From contig JAXDBW010000021.1 of the NCBI GenBank assembly GCA_034678405.1, positions 1-21,990 of the forward strand: a stretch of DNA of 21,990 nucleotides. Direction: 5' to 3'. Positions 7,596 to 12,918 of this stretch are shown here, in pieces. Origin of the DNA: JAXDBW01 sp034678405. GTDB lineage: Bacteria > Patescibacteriota > Patescibacteriia > UBA10025 > JAHIVO01. The notes beneath the pieces are model-generated. The model saw only the letters and a list, made by a program, of their open reading frames with translations. It did not search any database and was not told the DNA's origin. The position numbers and the translations under genes are program-made. Each line of letters opens with the position of its first letter. The stretch's first letter is position 1.

Positions 7596-8156
7596 TTACG
7601 CCTTGCCAACGTACTCACCAGAATCAGTATTCACAACTATCTGATCGCCTTCGTCGATGAAGAGTGGCGCGTTGATTTCTAATCCGTTCTGAAGAGTCAC
7701 TTTCTTTGTCACTGACCCCTGGGCCGTGTCGCCCCGTATGCCCGGTGGCGCTTGAGTGACCTCATAGGTAATCTTCTTCGGGATTTCCACGCCGATTGGC
7801 TGGCCGTTGAAAAGCAGCACATCCACGTCGAGATTTTCGATGAGATACTGGGCGCTGTCACCGAGTTGCTCAGCCGTCACGAAAAACTGATCATAGGACT
7901 GCTGATCCATGAAATGGTACTCGTTGCCTTCATGGTATAGGTAGTTAGCCTTCGACCGAGAAATATCAGCTTGGTCAACTTTGTCCGCGCCCTTAAATGT
8001 TTTCTCCAGAGTCTGTCCAGTTTTGAGATTACGGAGCGTCGTGCGCATCACGCCCTGGCCTCTGCCCATTTTCACAAATGAGTGTTTGGTGATGGCAAAC
8101 GGTTCCCCGTCTACCACAATATACGTACCAGACTTGAGATCATTGATGGCCAACAT
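7596..8156 (-). CDS. efp: translation elongation factor P
   Basis: EF-P binds ribosomes stalled on polyproline stretches and promotes peptide bond formation. The 186-aa length is typical. Three beta-barrel domains are expected: a KOW-like domain 1 (DLKSGTYIVVDGEPF... to about 65), a middle OB domain, and a C-terminal OB domain with GDTAQGSVTKKVTLQNGLEINAP split over 141-163. The domain 1 loop that reaches the P-site reads KMGRGQ (29-34), with Arg32 at the tip where E. coli has a modified Lys. Arg is used, and rhamnosylated, in some other bacteria. Only one base separates the gene from rpsR, so it is the last gene of the rpsF operon. This may matter for the Pro-rich surface protein at 15990. 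Confidence 0.95.
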   Translation of the reverse strand: MLAINDLKSGTYIVVDGEPFAITKHSFVKMGRGQGVMRTTLRNLKTGQTLEKTFKGADKVDQADISRSKANYLYHEGNEYHFMDQQSYDQFFVTAEQLGDSAQYLIENLDVDVLLFNGQPIGVEIPKKITYEVTQAPPGIRGDTAQGSVTKKVTLQNGLEINAPLFIDEGDQIVVNTDSGEYVGKA

Positions 8157-8157
8157 A

Positions 8158-8388
8158 TTAGCGAGTGGTATAGGGGATGAGCGCCATGAAGCGTGCTCGT
8201 TTCACGGCCTGGGACAATTTGCGTTGGTGTTTGGCGCAGATGCCGGTTTTTTTTCGCGGGAGAATCTTGGCATACGATGAGAGAAATCGCTGCATCGTAT
8301 CAGTCTGCTTGTAGTCAATATCAATAATGCCATTCGTACAGAAATAGCAGTCTTTCTTCGTTCGCGTTTGGGGTTGTTGTTTTATCAT
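8158..8388 (-). CDS. rpsR: 30S ribosomal protein S18
   Basis: S18 binds the 16S rRNA platform together with S6. The 76-aa product has the typical N-terminal CYFC motif (14-17), followed by DIDYKQTDTMQRFLSSYAKI and the basic tail ILPRKKTGICAKHQRKLSQA split across 42-61. It starts 6 bases after ssb and ends 1 base before efp, so expression is tightly coupled. Confidence 0.95.
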   Translation of the reverse strand: MIKQQPQTRTKKDCYFCTNGIIDIDYKQTDTMQRFLSSYAKILPRKKTGICAKHQRKLSQAVKRARFMALIPYTTR

Positions 8389-8394
8389 AGATAT

Positions 8395-8829
8395 TTAAAA
8401 AGGGATGTCCTCTACATTAATTTCTGGCTCTTTGTCATCAGCTGGAGCCGAGCTCGACTGGCTCGCGCTGGACGCACCGCCACCGGTATTGCCACCGGGG
8501 CGATCCAGCATGATCAGGCTCTCGGCCACTATTTCGGTGCGATAGCGTTTGGTACCACTCTGGTCATCCCAGGAGCGTGTCTGGATGCGGCCCTCGACAT
8601 AGACTTTGCTACCCTTTTTCAGATACTGGCCGACGATATCGGCGAGTTTGCGCCAGGCGACGACATTATGGTACTCGACCTGCTCTTTTTGCTCACCACT
8701 CTGGTCGGTCCAGCGGCGGTTAGTGGCGACGCTAAACGAGGCGACTGATTGACCGCCGGATGTCGCGCGGACCTCTGGGTCGCGAGTGACATTACCGATG
8801 ATCATTGCTTTGTTGAGATTCATTGCCAT
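8395..8829 (-). CDS. ssb: single-stranded DNA-binding protein
   Basis: SSB coats single-stranded DNA in replication, repair and recombination. The 144-aa product has the OB fold at the N-terminus (LNKAMIIGNVTRDPEVR, then VASFSVATNRRW), a Gly/Ser/Ala-rich linker (about 110-130), and the acidic tip EDIPF that docks partner proteins. GAGG lies about 10 bases before the ATG at 8829; M3 (8823) is an alternative start. It sits between rpsF and rpsR, the common bacterial order. Confidence 0.95.
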   Translation of the reverse strand: MAMNLNKAMIIGNVTRDPEVRATSGGQSVASFSVATNRRWTDQSGEQKEQVEYHNVVAWRKLADIVGQYLKKGSKVYVEGRIQTRSWDDQSGTKRYRTEIVAESLIMLDRPGGNTGGGASSASQSSSAPADDKEPEINVEDIPF

Positions 8830-8846
8830 ATAATTGATTCCTCTTC

Positions 8847-9377
8847 CTAAATGTTATCGTCACTTAATATTTCGTCGAGTTTTTTGTCGAGTTCCTCGAG
8901 ACTGACGCGTGGCACATCTGCCTGGGCTTCATCTTTCTTTTGTTCAGTTGCTTGCTGTTTCTCGCTCTGGCGTTGCTCTTTCTTTTCTTTTTCCTGGGCT
9001 TCGGCCGCCGCCACGTGGGCTTCGCGCACCTTGCGCTCCTGGATCTTCTCACGGATGCGTTTTTCCTCCTCGATCTGCTCAGGAGTCTTCACCTGCTTCC
9101 GGACCATCAGGTAGCGGAGCACTTCCGGCATCAGACGGAGACCACGCTCAATCGTTCTGGTGCTCTCAGTTTCCGCGTCAAATTCAGCAATCATATAGAC
9201 ACCTTGCTGTAGCTTCCCGATAGGAAACGCAAATTTGCGACTCTCCCACGCAGTATGGGAGGTCACCTGCGCACCGGCTTTGGTCAATTCGTCAGCTACC
9301 TTCTGCTGGAGACCGGCCTGTGCCTCGTCGCCGGCTGCGCCCGCGACAATATACAATAATTCATAGTGTTGGCTCAT
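8847..9377 (-). CDS. rpsF: 30S ribosomal protein S6 with a charged C-terminal tail
   Basis: S6 pairs with S18 on the small subunit. Residues 1-95 are the ferredoxin-like S6 domain (MSQHYELLYIV, then ESRKFAFPI, GVYMIAEF, RYLMVRK). Residues 96-176 form an unusually long Glu/Lys/Gln-rich, probably helical tail that ends in LEELDKKLDEILSDD. I chose the ATG at 9377 because S6 proteins begin at this point; an in-frame ATG exists at 9389. It is the first gene of the rpsF-ssb-rpsR-efp operon, 17 bases before ssb. A perfect TTGACA on the minus strand (9468-9463) is followed after 17 bases by a weak TAAGCT. Confidence 0.93.
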   Translation of the reverse strand: MSQHYELLYIVAGAAGDEAQAGLQQKVADELTKAGAQVTSHTAWESRKFAFPIGKLQQGVYMIAEFDAETESTRTIERGLRLMPEVLRYLMVRKQVKTPEQIEEEKRIREKIQERKVREAHVAAAEAQEKEKKEQRQSEKQQATEQKKDEAQADVPRVSLEELDKKLDEILSDDNI

Positions 9378-9439
9378 ATATATGGTCATTAACGTGCACC
9401 ACGGTTTAAAATCAGGTGCAATATATGAAGGTAGTGTAG

Positions 9440-9496
9440 AGCTTACCAGGCGCCCCTCCCCCTGTCAACCCCGTTAGAGAATCCTCTCTAACGGGG
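9440..9496 (-). promoter_or_regulatory. rpsF operon promoter region with adjacent 12-bp hairpin
   Basis: On the minus strand TTGACA (9468-9463) is followed 17 bases later by TAAGCT (9445-9440), a weak -10 box. Directly upstream lies a perfect inverted repeat: CCCCGTTAGAGA (9469-9480) with its complement (9485-9496) and loop ATCC. The hairpin has no T-run and touches the -35 box, so it could be an operator or a transcription insulator between the divergent rpsF operon and methyltransferase gene. Confidence 0.4.
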
Positions 9497-9557
9497 TCAA
9501 GGACATAGCCAGCGGCCCATATTTCTTGATATACTATACACCACAGACTCCTCTCGT

Positions 9558-10811
9558 ATGCATACCTACAGCTTTATCTTAGGCACTAACCCCATTATTT
9601 CCCTGGCAGAATTCTTCCGCTATGCCGAGCGGCAGAATATATCACCAGACATCGTGGATATCACCAGTCACGCGATTGTATTTCGGGTGCCCGAGGCACT
9701 CACCCTCGGACAGTGGCAGCAGCAGCTCGGCGGCACGATCAAAACCGCCCGGGTTATCGACACCTTCGGCACTATCAATGCCCTGAGTGCCGCGCTGACC
9801 TCTGAGTATCTCCACCAGCATGTCTGGGCCCAGACTGAGCAAAAAATTGTCTTCGGCTTCTCGCTCTATGGCACGATCGCCCAGCAGCAGCACAAGACAT
9901 TTGACAGACTCGGCATGCAGGTGAAAAAAAGCCTCGCCGCTGAGGGATACGCTGCCCGATATGTAGCGGCTGGTGAACATGTGCTGACGAGCGTCCAGGT
10001 CACGAAGAATACTATGATCGAGCGGGGTGGGGAAATCATCATCATATCGGGGCTCTATGGATGCTATCTGGCGGTCACTGAGACGGTGCAAAATTTCGAA
10101 CAGTACTCTATCCGTGATTATGATCGACCACAACGCGACGCTGTCTCGGGCATGCTGCCGCCGAAGCTAGCACAGGTCCTGATTAATTTTTCTGGAGCGA
10201 CGCCGACCGAGCACCTGCTCGACCCGTTCTGCGGATCAGGCACCATCATCCAGGAGGCGCTCCTCATGGGATGGCAGCGGGTCACTGGTTCTGACATTAG
10301 CGATCGAGCCATCAGCGACAGCACAGATAATGTCGCCTGGCTACACCAGCAGTATCCCGACCTAACGGGTACCGCCACGCTGAAAACGGTTGATGTGTCC
10401 AAACTCACTGATGCGGTTTCGATCAATGACGTCGATGCCATCGTCACCGAGCCCTATCTCGGTCCGCCAGTCCGCGAGGAGCCAGAGGTAATCGAAATGC
10501 TCACCATCATCCAGGAGCTCGAAACGCTGTATCTGGCTGCCTTCCGTTCTTTTGCGCAGGTGCTGAAATTCGGAGGGCATATTGCCATCGTCTTCCCTCT
10601 CTTCAAAACACGCCACGGCATCTACTCACTGAAAATATTAGAAACGTTGCAGGCTATGGGATTCCAGCGGATCAACCCCCTGCCGGATAGTGTTTCACTC
10701 TTTGCGAAAGTAGGCCCCACTGCCCGTGGGTCGCTCGTCTATCATCGTCCGGGCCAGCATGTCGAACGAGAAATATTTATCTTCGAGTATAAAAAAGCCG
10801 AGGCCGTATAA
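9558..10811 (+). CDS. THUMP/Trm11-like RNA guanine-N2 methyltransferase
   Basis: This looks like an S-adenosylmethionine-dependent RNA methyltransferase of the Trm11/TrmG10 type, which methylates guanosine N2 in tRNA. The first 185 residues resemble a ferredoxin-like plus THUMP RNA-binding part (short SLYG motif near 102-105). The Rossmann catalytic domain follows, with the SAM motif DPFCGSGT (222-229) and a motif GSDIS (244-248). The catalytic motif is TEPYLGPP (297-304) rather than the usual DPPYG. The length of 417 aa fits. The start is ATG at 9558, with TATACT (9530-9535) upstream. The exact target base cannot be read from the sequence. Confidence 0.8.
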   Translation: MHTYSFILGTNPIISLAEFFRYAERQNISPDIVDITSHAIVFRVPEALTLGQWQQQLGGTIKTARVIDTFGTINALSAALTSEYLHQHVWAQTEQKIVFGFSLYGTIAQQQHKTFDRLGMQVKKSLAAEGYAARYVAAGEHVLTSVQVTKNTMIERGGEIIIISGLYGCYLAVTETVQNFEQYSIRDYDRPQRDAVSGMLPPKLAQVLINFSGATPTEHLLDPFCGSGTIIQEALLMGWQRVTGSDISDRAISDSTDNVAWLHQQYPDLTGTATLKTVDVSKLTDAVSINDVDAIVTEPYLGPPVREEPEVIEMLTIIQELETLYLAAFRSFAQVLKFGGHIAIVFPLFKTRHGIYSLKILETLQAMGFQRINPLPDSVSLFAKVGPTARGSLVYHRPGQHVEREIFIFEYKKAEAV

Positions 10812-10818
10812 GACGACC

Positions 10819-10850
10819 TCGGTTCACCGAGAGGGCGTATGCCCTTTCAT
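10819..10850 (+). terminator. weak terminator after the methyltransferase gene
   Basis: AGGGC (10832-10836) pairs with GCCCT (10841-10845) around GTAT, extendable by three pairs, and TTCATAT follows. A second small stem, CTCGG/CCGAG, lies just upstream. It is a weak terminator, accepted because of its position 20 bases after the stop. Confidence 0.4.
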
Positions 10851-10908
10851 ATAATCGAGAAAATAACCACCACCTTTCTGTACAGTCGGCGCTGGGATTT
10901 GGATCCGC

Positions 10909-10962
10909 CTATCCATCGACCGACTGGGCTAGGTAGCCGTAGCATACAATGGCCAGGGTCAC
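10909..10962 (-). CDS. candidate 17-aa ORF, GTG start overlapping the previous stop
   Basis: This frame starts with a GTG that overlaps the TGA of the upstream 17-codon ORF in the classic GTGA arrangement. It encodes a rather hydrophobic peptide (VTLAIVCYGYLAQSVDG). The AAAGGAGGTGA at the junction matches the 16S anti-Shine-Dalgarno perfectly, but lies at the start codon rather than 5-8 bases before it. Translation is therefore doubtful. Confidence 0.15.
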   Translation of the reverse strand: MTLAIVCYGYLAQSVDG

Positions 10963-10970
10963 CTCCTTTC
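10931..10970 (+). other. segment resembling the 3' end of 16S rRNA
   Basis: AGGTAGCCGTAG (10931-10942) and TCACCTCCTTTC (10959-10970) both match the conserved bacterial 16S 3' end, in the right order and with a 16-base gap where 16S has 17. The bases between are poorly conserved and the helix 45 stem is not kept. It may be a degraded rRNA tail, or part of the match may reflect a minus-strand Shine-Dalgarno site. The 16S comparison is from memory. Confidence 0.35.
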
Positions 10971-11012
10971 ACCCACCTGACGACGGAATTCCGTGGACAT
11001 GATGAACTGCAT
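10959..11012 (-). CDS. candidate 17-aa ORF with strong ribosome-binding site
   Basis: ATG at 11012 is preceded by AAAGGAGG with a 6-base spacer (GGAGG at 11023-11019), which is ideal. The peptide MQFIMSTEFRRQVGERR ends in TGA overlapping the next GTG. It resembles nothing I know; it could be a leader peptide. It overlaps the end of a longer TTG-started frame. Confidence 0.25.
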   Translation of the reverse strand: MQFIMSTEFRRQVGERR

Positions 11013-11148
11013 GGTGGTCCTCCTTTCGAAAGGGGTGAATAGGCGAGGTCATCACTGATGACCCGTGTTGACGATAGATGACTGCGATCAGCCATCGTTG
11101 AAGTTTGTGACGGCGCGAACGCCGCTTGGTACTGTGCGGGTCAGCCAA
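10969..11148 (-). CDS. candidate 59-aa basic ORF (TTG start)
   Basis: TTG at 11148 follows GGAGG with a 5-base spacer, good spacing for initiation. The predicted product begins MADPHSTKRRSRRHKLQRW and is strongly basic in its first 20 residues, then hydrophobic (LIAVIY), then His-rich near the C-terminus (EDHHAVHHVHG). I recognise no family. It overlaps the next ORF, which has its own ribosome-binding site. Composition and a TTG start make this tentative. Confidence 0.25.
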   Translation of the reverse strand: MADPHSTKRRSRRHKLQRWLIAVIYRQHGSSVMTSPIHPFRKEDHHAVHHVHGIPSSGG

Positions 11149-11195
11149 AACTGCCTCCTTCTGCTACGCAAAGGGGTTGTATAGTGTGCGATCAA
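11088..11195 (-). CDS. candidate 35-aa ORF (TTG start)
   Basis: A minus-strand promoter-like pair (TTGTCC, 17 bases, TATACT) leads into AGGAGG with a 5-base spacer before TTG at 11195. The product would be 35 aa, polar and Arg-rich (RSRRRQFW). It overlaps the start of the 59-aa frame in another frame, so at most one of the two is likely to be functional at high level. Confidence 0.2.
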   Translation of the reverse strand: MIAHYTTPLRSRRRQFWLTRTVPSGVRAVTNFNDG

Positions 11196-11205
11196 CTATT
11201 CCTCC

Positions 11206-11245
11206 TATCTATAGTATATCGTAGATATCCGTTCTGGACAATATA
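11206..11245 (-). repeat. degenerate ychF-tail-like site, copy 1, with promoter-like boxes
   Basis: Read on the minus strand, the segment from TATATTGTCC at 11245 matches the copy at 12618-12659: about 26 of 29 aligned bases over its first 31 positions, with a 2-base insertion. Its half-sites ATATATTGT and ACGATATAC keep most of the inverted repeat. It begins 4 bases after the sugar dehydrogenase stop. It also contains TTGTCC (11241-11236) and TATACT (11218-11213), 17 bases apart, which may drive the small ORFs below. Confidence 0.45.
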
Positions 11246-11249
11246 TTTA

Positions 11250-12560
11250 TCATGCGTCCGGCTGATATGTGACACGATAGAGAGCCCCAGCCGCATCATC
11301 AGAGATGAACAGCACGCCGTCGTGATCAAACCCCACGTCAACTGGCCGTCCCCAAACTGTGCCATCCGCATCAAGCCAACCGGTGGCAAAATTGACTGGC
11401 ATCACGGCAGGCTGTGATATATCGATGCGTACAATCTTATACCCGGTTGGGATTGTTCGATTCCAGGATCCATGAAACCCAATCAGCATCATGTTATTGA
11501 GCGCGTCTGGAAATGAATCGTTATCTGTCACAAAACTAATACCGAGTGGAGCAGAATGTGCCTGCATCTCATATCGAGGATATTCGGTGTTTGTGCAATA
11601 CTCATCATACGATCCTGCGTATTCAGGATTGACCACCCCCGCACCATAGCAATACGGCCAGCCATAGTTGCGGCCAGCACTCAATACATTGACCTCTTCG
11701 GGTGGGATGTCATCGCCGATGCGATCCCGGCCATTATCGACGCTCCATAGCTCGCCATCATGAAACATAATGCCAACGGAATTGCGCAAGCCGCTCGCAA
11801 ACACCTCTTCTCCACTACCATCAAGATTGTATCGGACAACGCTGGCTCGCCGCGCATCTGACTCTTCACAAACGTTGCAGCTCGAGCCGATCGACACATA
11901 CATTCTTTTATCAGGCCCGATGACAACGGTGCGCGTGCTATGCCCACTGCCGCTCGGTAGCCCGCTAACCAAGGTCTCTTTTGAACTATAGCTACCATCA
12001 ACCTGAATATCTCGATACACTGACACCCTGTCTTCTTCGCCTGCATAGAGATCACCATTATAATAAAACACGCTGTGAATACCCTGTAGCCCATGATCAA
12101 TAACAATTGGATCCTCTGCTATCCCGTCGCTATCTATATCTGGCAGCAATACTATAGTGGCTGCGCCCTTGTCTGCTACGATCAGGTTGTTCGCCGCATC
12201 AAAGGTAAAAAACCGTGGCGCATTCAGTCCAGCTGCATAGACTTGAATCGAAAAGCTCGACGGCATATTTATGGTCCGCGCGATCGCAAACACACCATCC
12301 CGATATTTGTCGGGCACCATTAATTGCTGAGGAACTAATGTGGTTACATCAACGGATACCGTTTCATCATTCGTTGCTGGGGTAGGGCTGCTTGTATCAC
12401 TACTCGTATTCGTCGTAGTATTGAAATTATTCTTATATATCTCGTCAGCCGTCGGCCCCGGTCGAAACAGAGAAGTATTAGTATACACAAAATAAATCCC
12501 ATAGCCTAAGACAACGGCGAGGACTAGTGCAAAAATAATGATTGTTGGTTTCTTGGGCAT
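11250..12560 (-). CDS. membrane-anchored PQQ-type glucose/sorbosone dehydrogenase-like protein
   Basis: This 436-aa protein matches the six-bladed beta-propeller family of soluble aldose sugar and L-sorbosone dehydrogenases, which oxidise sugars with PQQ. An N-terminal helix (about 6-27) anchors it outside the membrane, followed by a Thr/Ser/Asn-rich linker (45-70). The propeller carries IGPDKRMYVSIGSSCNVC (214-231) with a likely catalytic-region His207 just before it, then GLRNSVGIMF, GRNYGWPYC and FHGSWNR. The cysteines C228/C231 are often seen in secreted members. The gene lies between two ychF-tail-like repeats. A GGAGG is present but 22 bases upstream of the ATG, too far to serve it. Enzyme activity and cofactor supply are inferred; no PQQ genes are in view. 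Confidence 0.82.
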   Translation of the reverse strand: MPKKPTIIIFALVLAVVLGYGIYFVYTNTSLFRPGPTADEIYKNNFNTTTNTSSDTSSPTPATNDETVSVDVTTLVPQQLMVPDKYRDGVFAIARTINMPSSFSIQVYAAGLNAPRFFTFDAANNLIVADKGAATIVLLPDIDSDGIAEDPIVIDHGLQGIHSVFYYNGDLYAGEEDRVSVYRDIQVDGSYSSKETLVSGLPSGSGHSTRTVVIGPDKRMYVSIGSSCNVCEESDARRASVVRYNLDGSGEEVFASGLRNSVGIMFHDGELWSVDNGRDRIGDDIPPEEVNVLSAGRNYGWPYCYGAGVVNPEYAGSYDEYCTNTEYPRYEMQAHSAPLGISFVTDNDSFPDALNNMMLIGFHGSWNRTIPTGYKIVRIDISQPAVMPVNFATGWLDADGTVWGRPVDVGFDHDGVLFISDDAAGALYRVTYQPDA

Positions 12561-12582
12561 GCAAATGGTATCAAAGAAAAAT

Positions 12583-12621
12583 CCTCCTTCTGCACTATAC
12601 CATGCATGCTGGATACGTCAT
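12583..12621 (-). promoter_or_regulatory. promoter of the sugar dehydrogenase and a misplaced Shine-Dalgarno site
   Basis: On the minus strand ATGACG (12621-12616) and TATAGT (12599-12594) are 16 bases apart, with a TGG extended -10. The sequence GCAGAAGGAGG (12593-12583) follows and recurs exactly at 11164-11154. GGAGG is 22 bases from the annotated ATG but 8 bases from a TTG (out of frame) that would make a 16-aa leader peptide overlapping the gene start. Confidence 0.4.
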
Positions 12622-12659
12622 ATTCTGAAATATATCGTATCTCCGTCCTGGACGATATA
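12618..12659 (-). repeat. ychF 3'-end-like repeat, copy 2 (putative attachment-type site)
   Basis: Read on the minus strand, these 42 bases encode YIVQDGDTIYFRI plus a stop, identical to the last 13 residues of the YchF at 14136 except V to I. DNA identity is 34 of 42, and the other differences are silent (Arg CGG to AGA, TAA to TGA). Upstream of the Tyr codon the similarity ends abruptly. Bases 12630-12638 (ATATATCGT) and 12652-12660 form a perfect 9-bp inverted repeat around 13 bases, which the real ychF end lacks. Confidence 0.6.
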
Positions 12660-12660
12660 T

Positions 12661-12918
12661 GCACCCCAAAAAAAATCAAATAAAAAAGACCCATGCAACA
12701 AGTACATCCGAGGGTCTGCGTAAAAGAACGAAAGAAAGAGCGATGGAGCCGAAAGGTTTGTGCCTTTCGCCACTTCCTCACGGGAGGAAGATTAGAACGG
12801 AACTACCCAATAGATACAAACTACTCATCGGTCAAACATATGACCGTAACAATTTCTAAATACACGCCTCGGAATAATGCATCACTCACCTAACAGAACG
12901 TTATGGTCAGCGGCTAAC
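12661..12918. ncRNA. hairpin-rich intergenic segment, candidate 3' UTR or small RNA
   Basis: This 258-base stretch has no supported gene. It holds consecutive perfect stems: CGGTCA/TGACCG (12829-12846), CTTCCTC/GAGGAAG (12773-12790), CGAAAGG/CCTTTCG (12750-12769) and AGACCC/GGGTCT (12687-12717). Read on the minus strand, the last is followed by a T-rich run, so an RNA ending there is plausible: either the 3' UTR of the cold-shock-domain gene or a separate small RNA. I recognise no known RNA family. Confidence 0.4.
12672..12717 (-). terminator. minus-strand intrinsic terminator
   Basis: On the minus strand AGACCC (12717-12712) and GGGTCT (12692-12687) form a stem with a 19-base loop that contains a further short ATG/CAT pairing. 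TTTTTATTTG and then another long T-run follow. It would end transcription coming from the cold-shock-domain gene before the ychF-tail repeat. Confidence 0.6.

Larger units (their letters stand above)
10812..11249. other. 438-base region without a recognised gene: SD-rich nest of tiny ORFs
   Basis: No known gene fits here. On the minus strand there are four GGAGG sites (11205-11201, 11158-11154, 11023-11019, 10966-10962), each followed at a suitable distance by a start codon of a short frame. There is also a 17-base palindrome (GGTCATCA, C, TGATGACC at 11047-11063), a 12-base palindrome CCTTTCGAAAGG (11022-11033) and a small hairpin CGGCG/CGCCG near 11111-11124. On the plus strand, 10931-10970 resembles the end of 16S rRNA. 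The region could be a small-protein operon, a structured RNA, or a decayed insertion. Confidence 0.4.

Noticed and set aside
9642..10133. Minus-strand frame of 163 codons opposite the methyltransferase gene
   Set aside because: The plus-strand gene is clearly supported by motifs; this frame has no start signals or recognisable domain.
11681..12106. Minus-strand frame of 141 codons within the sugar dehydrogenase gene
   Set aside because: Alternative frame of the same strand with Cys/Met-rich nonsense composition; the dehydrogenase frame is well supported.
12659..12893. Two overlapping 66-codon plus-strand frames
   Set aside because: They cross the hairpin-rich segment, have no ribosome-binding site and a Lys/Arg-rich, low-complexity product; an RNA or UTR explains the region better.
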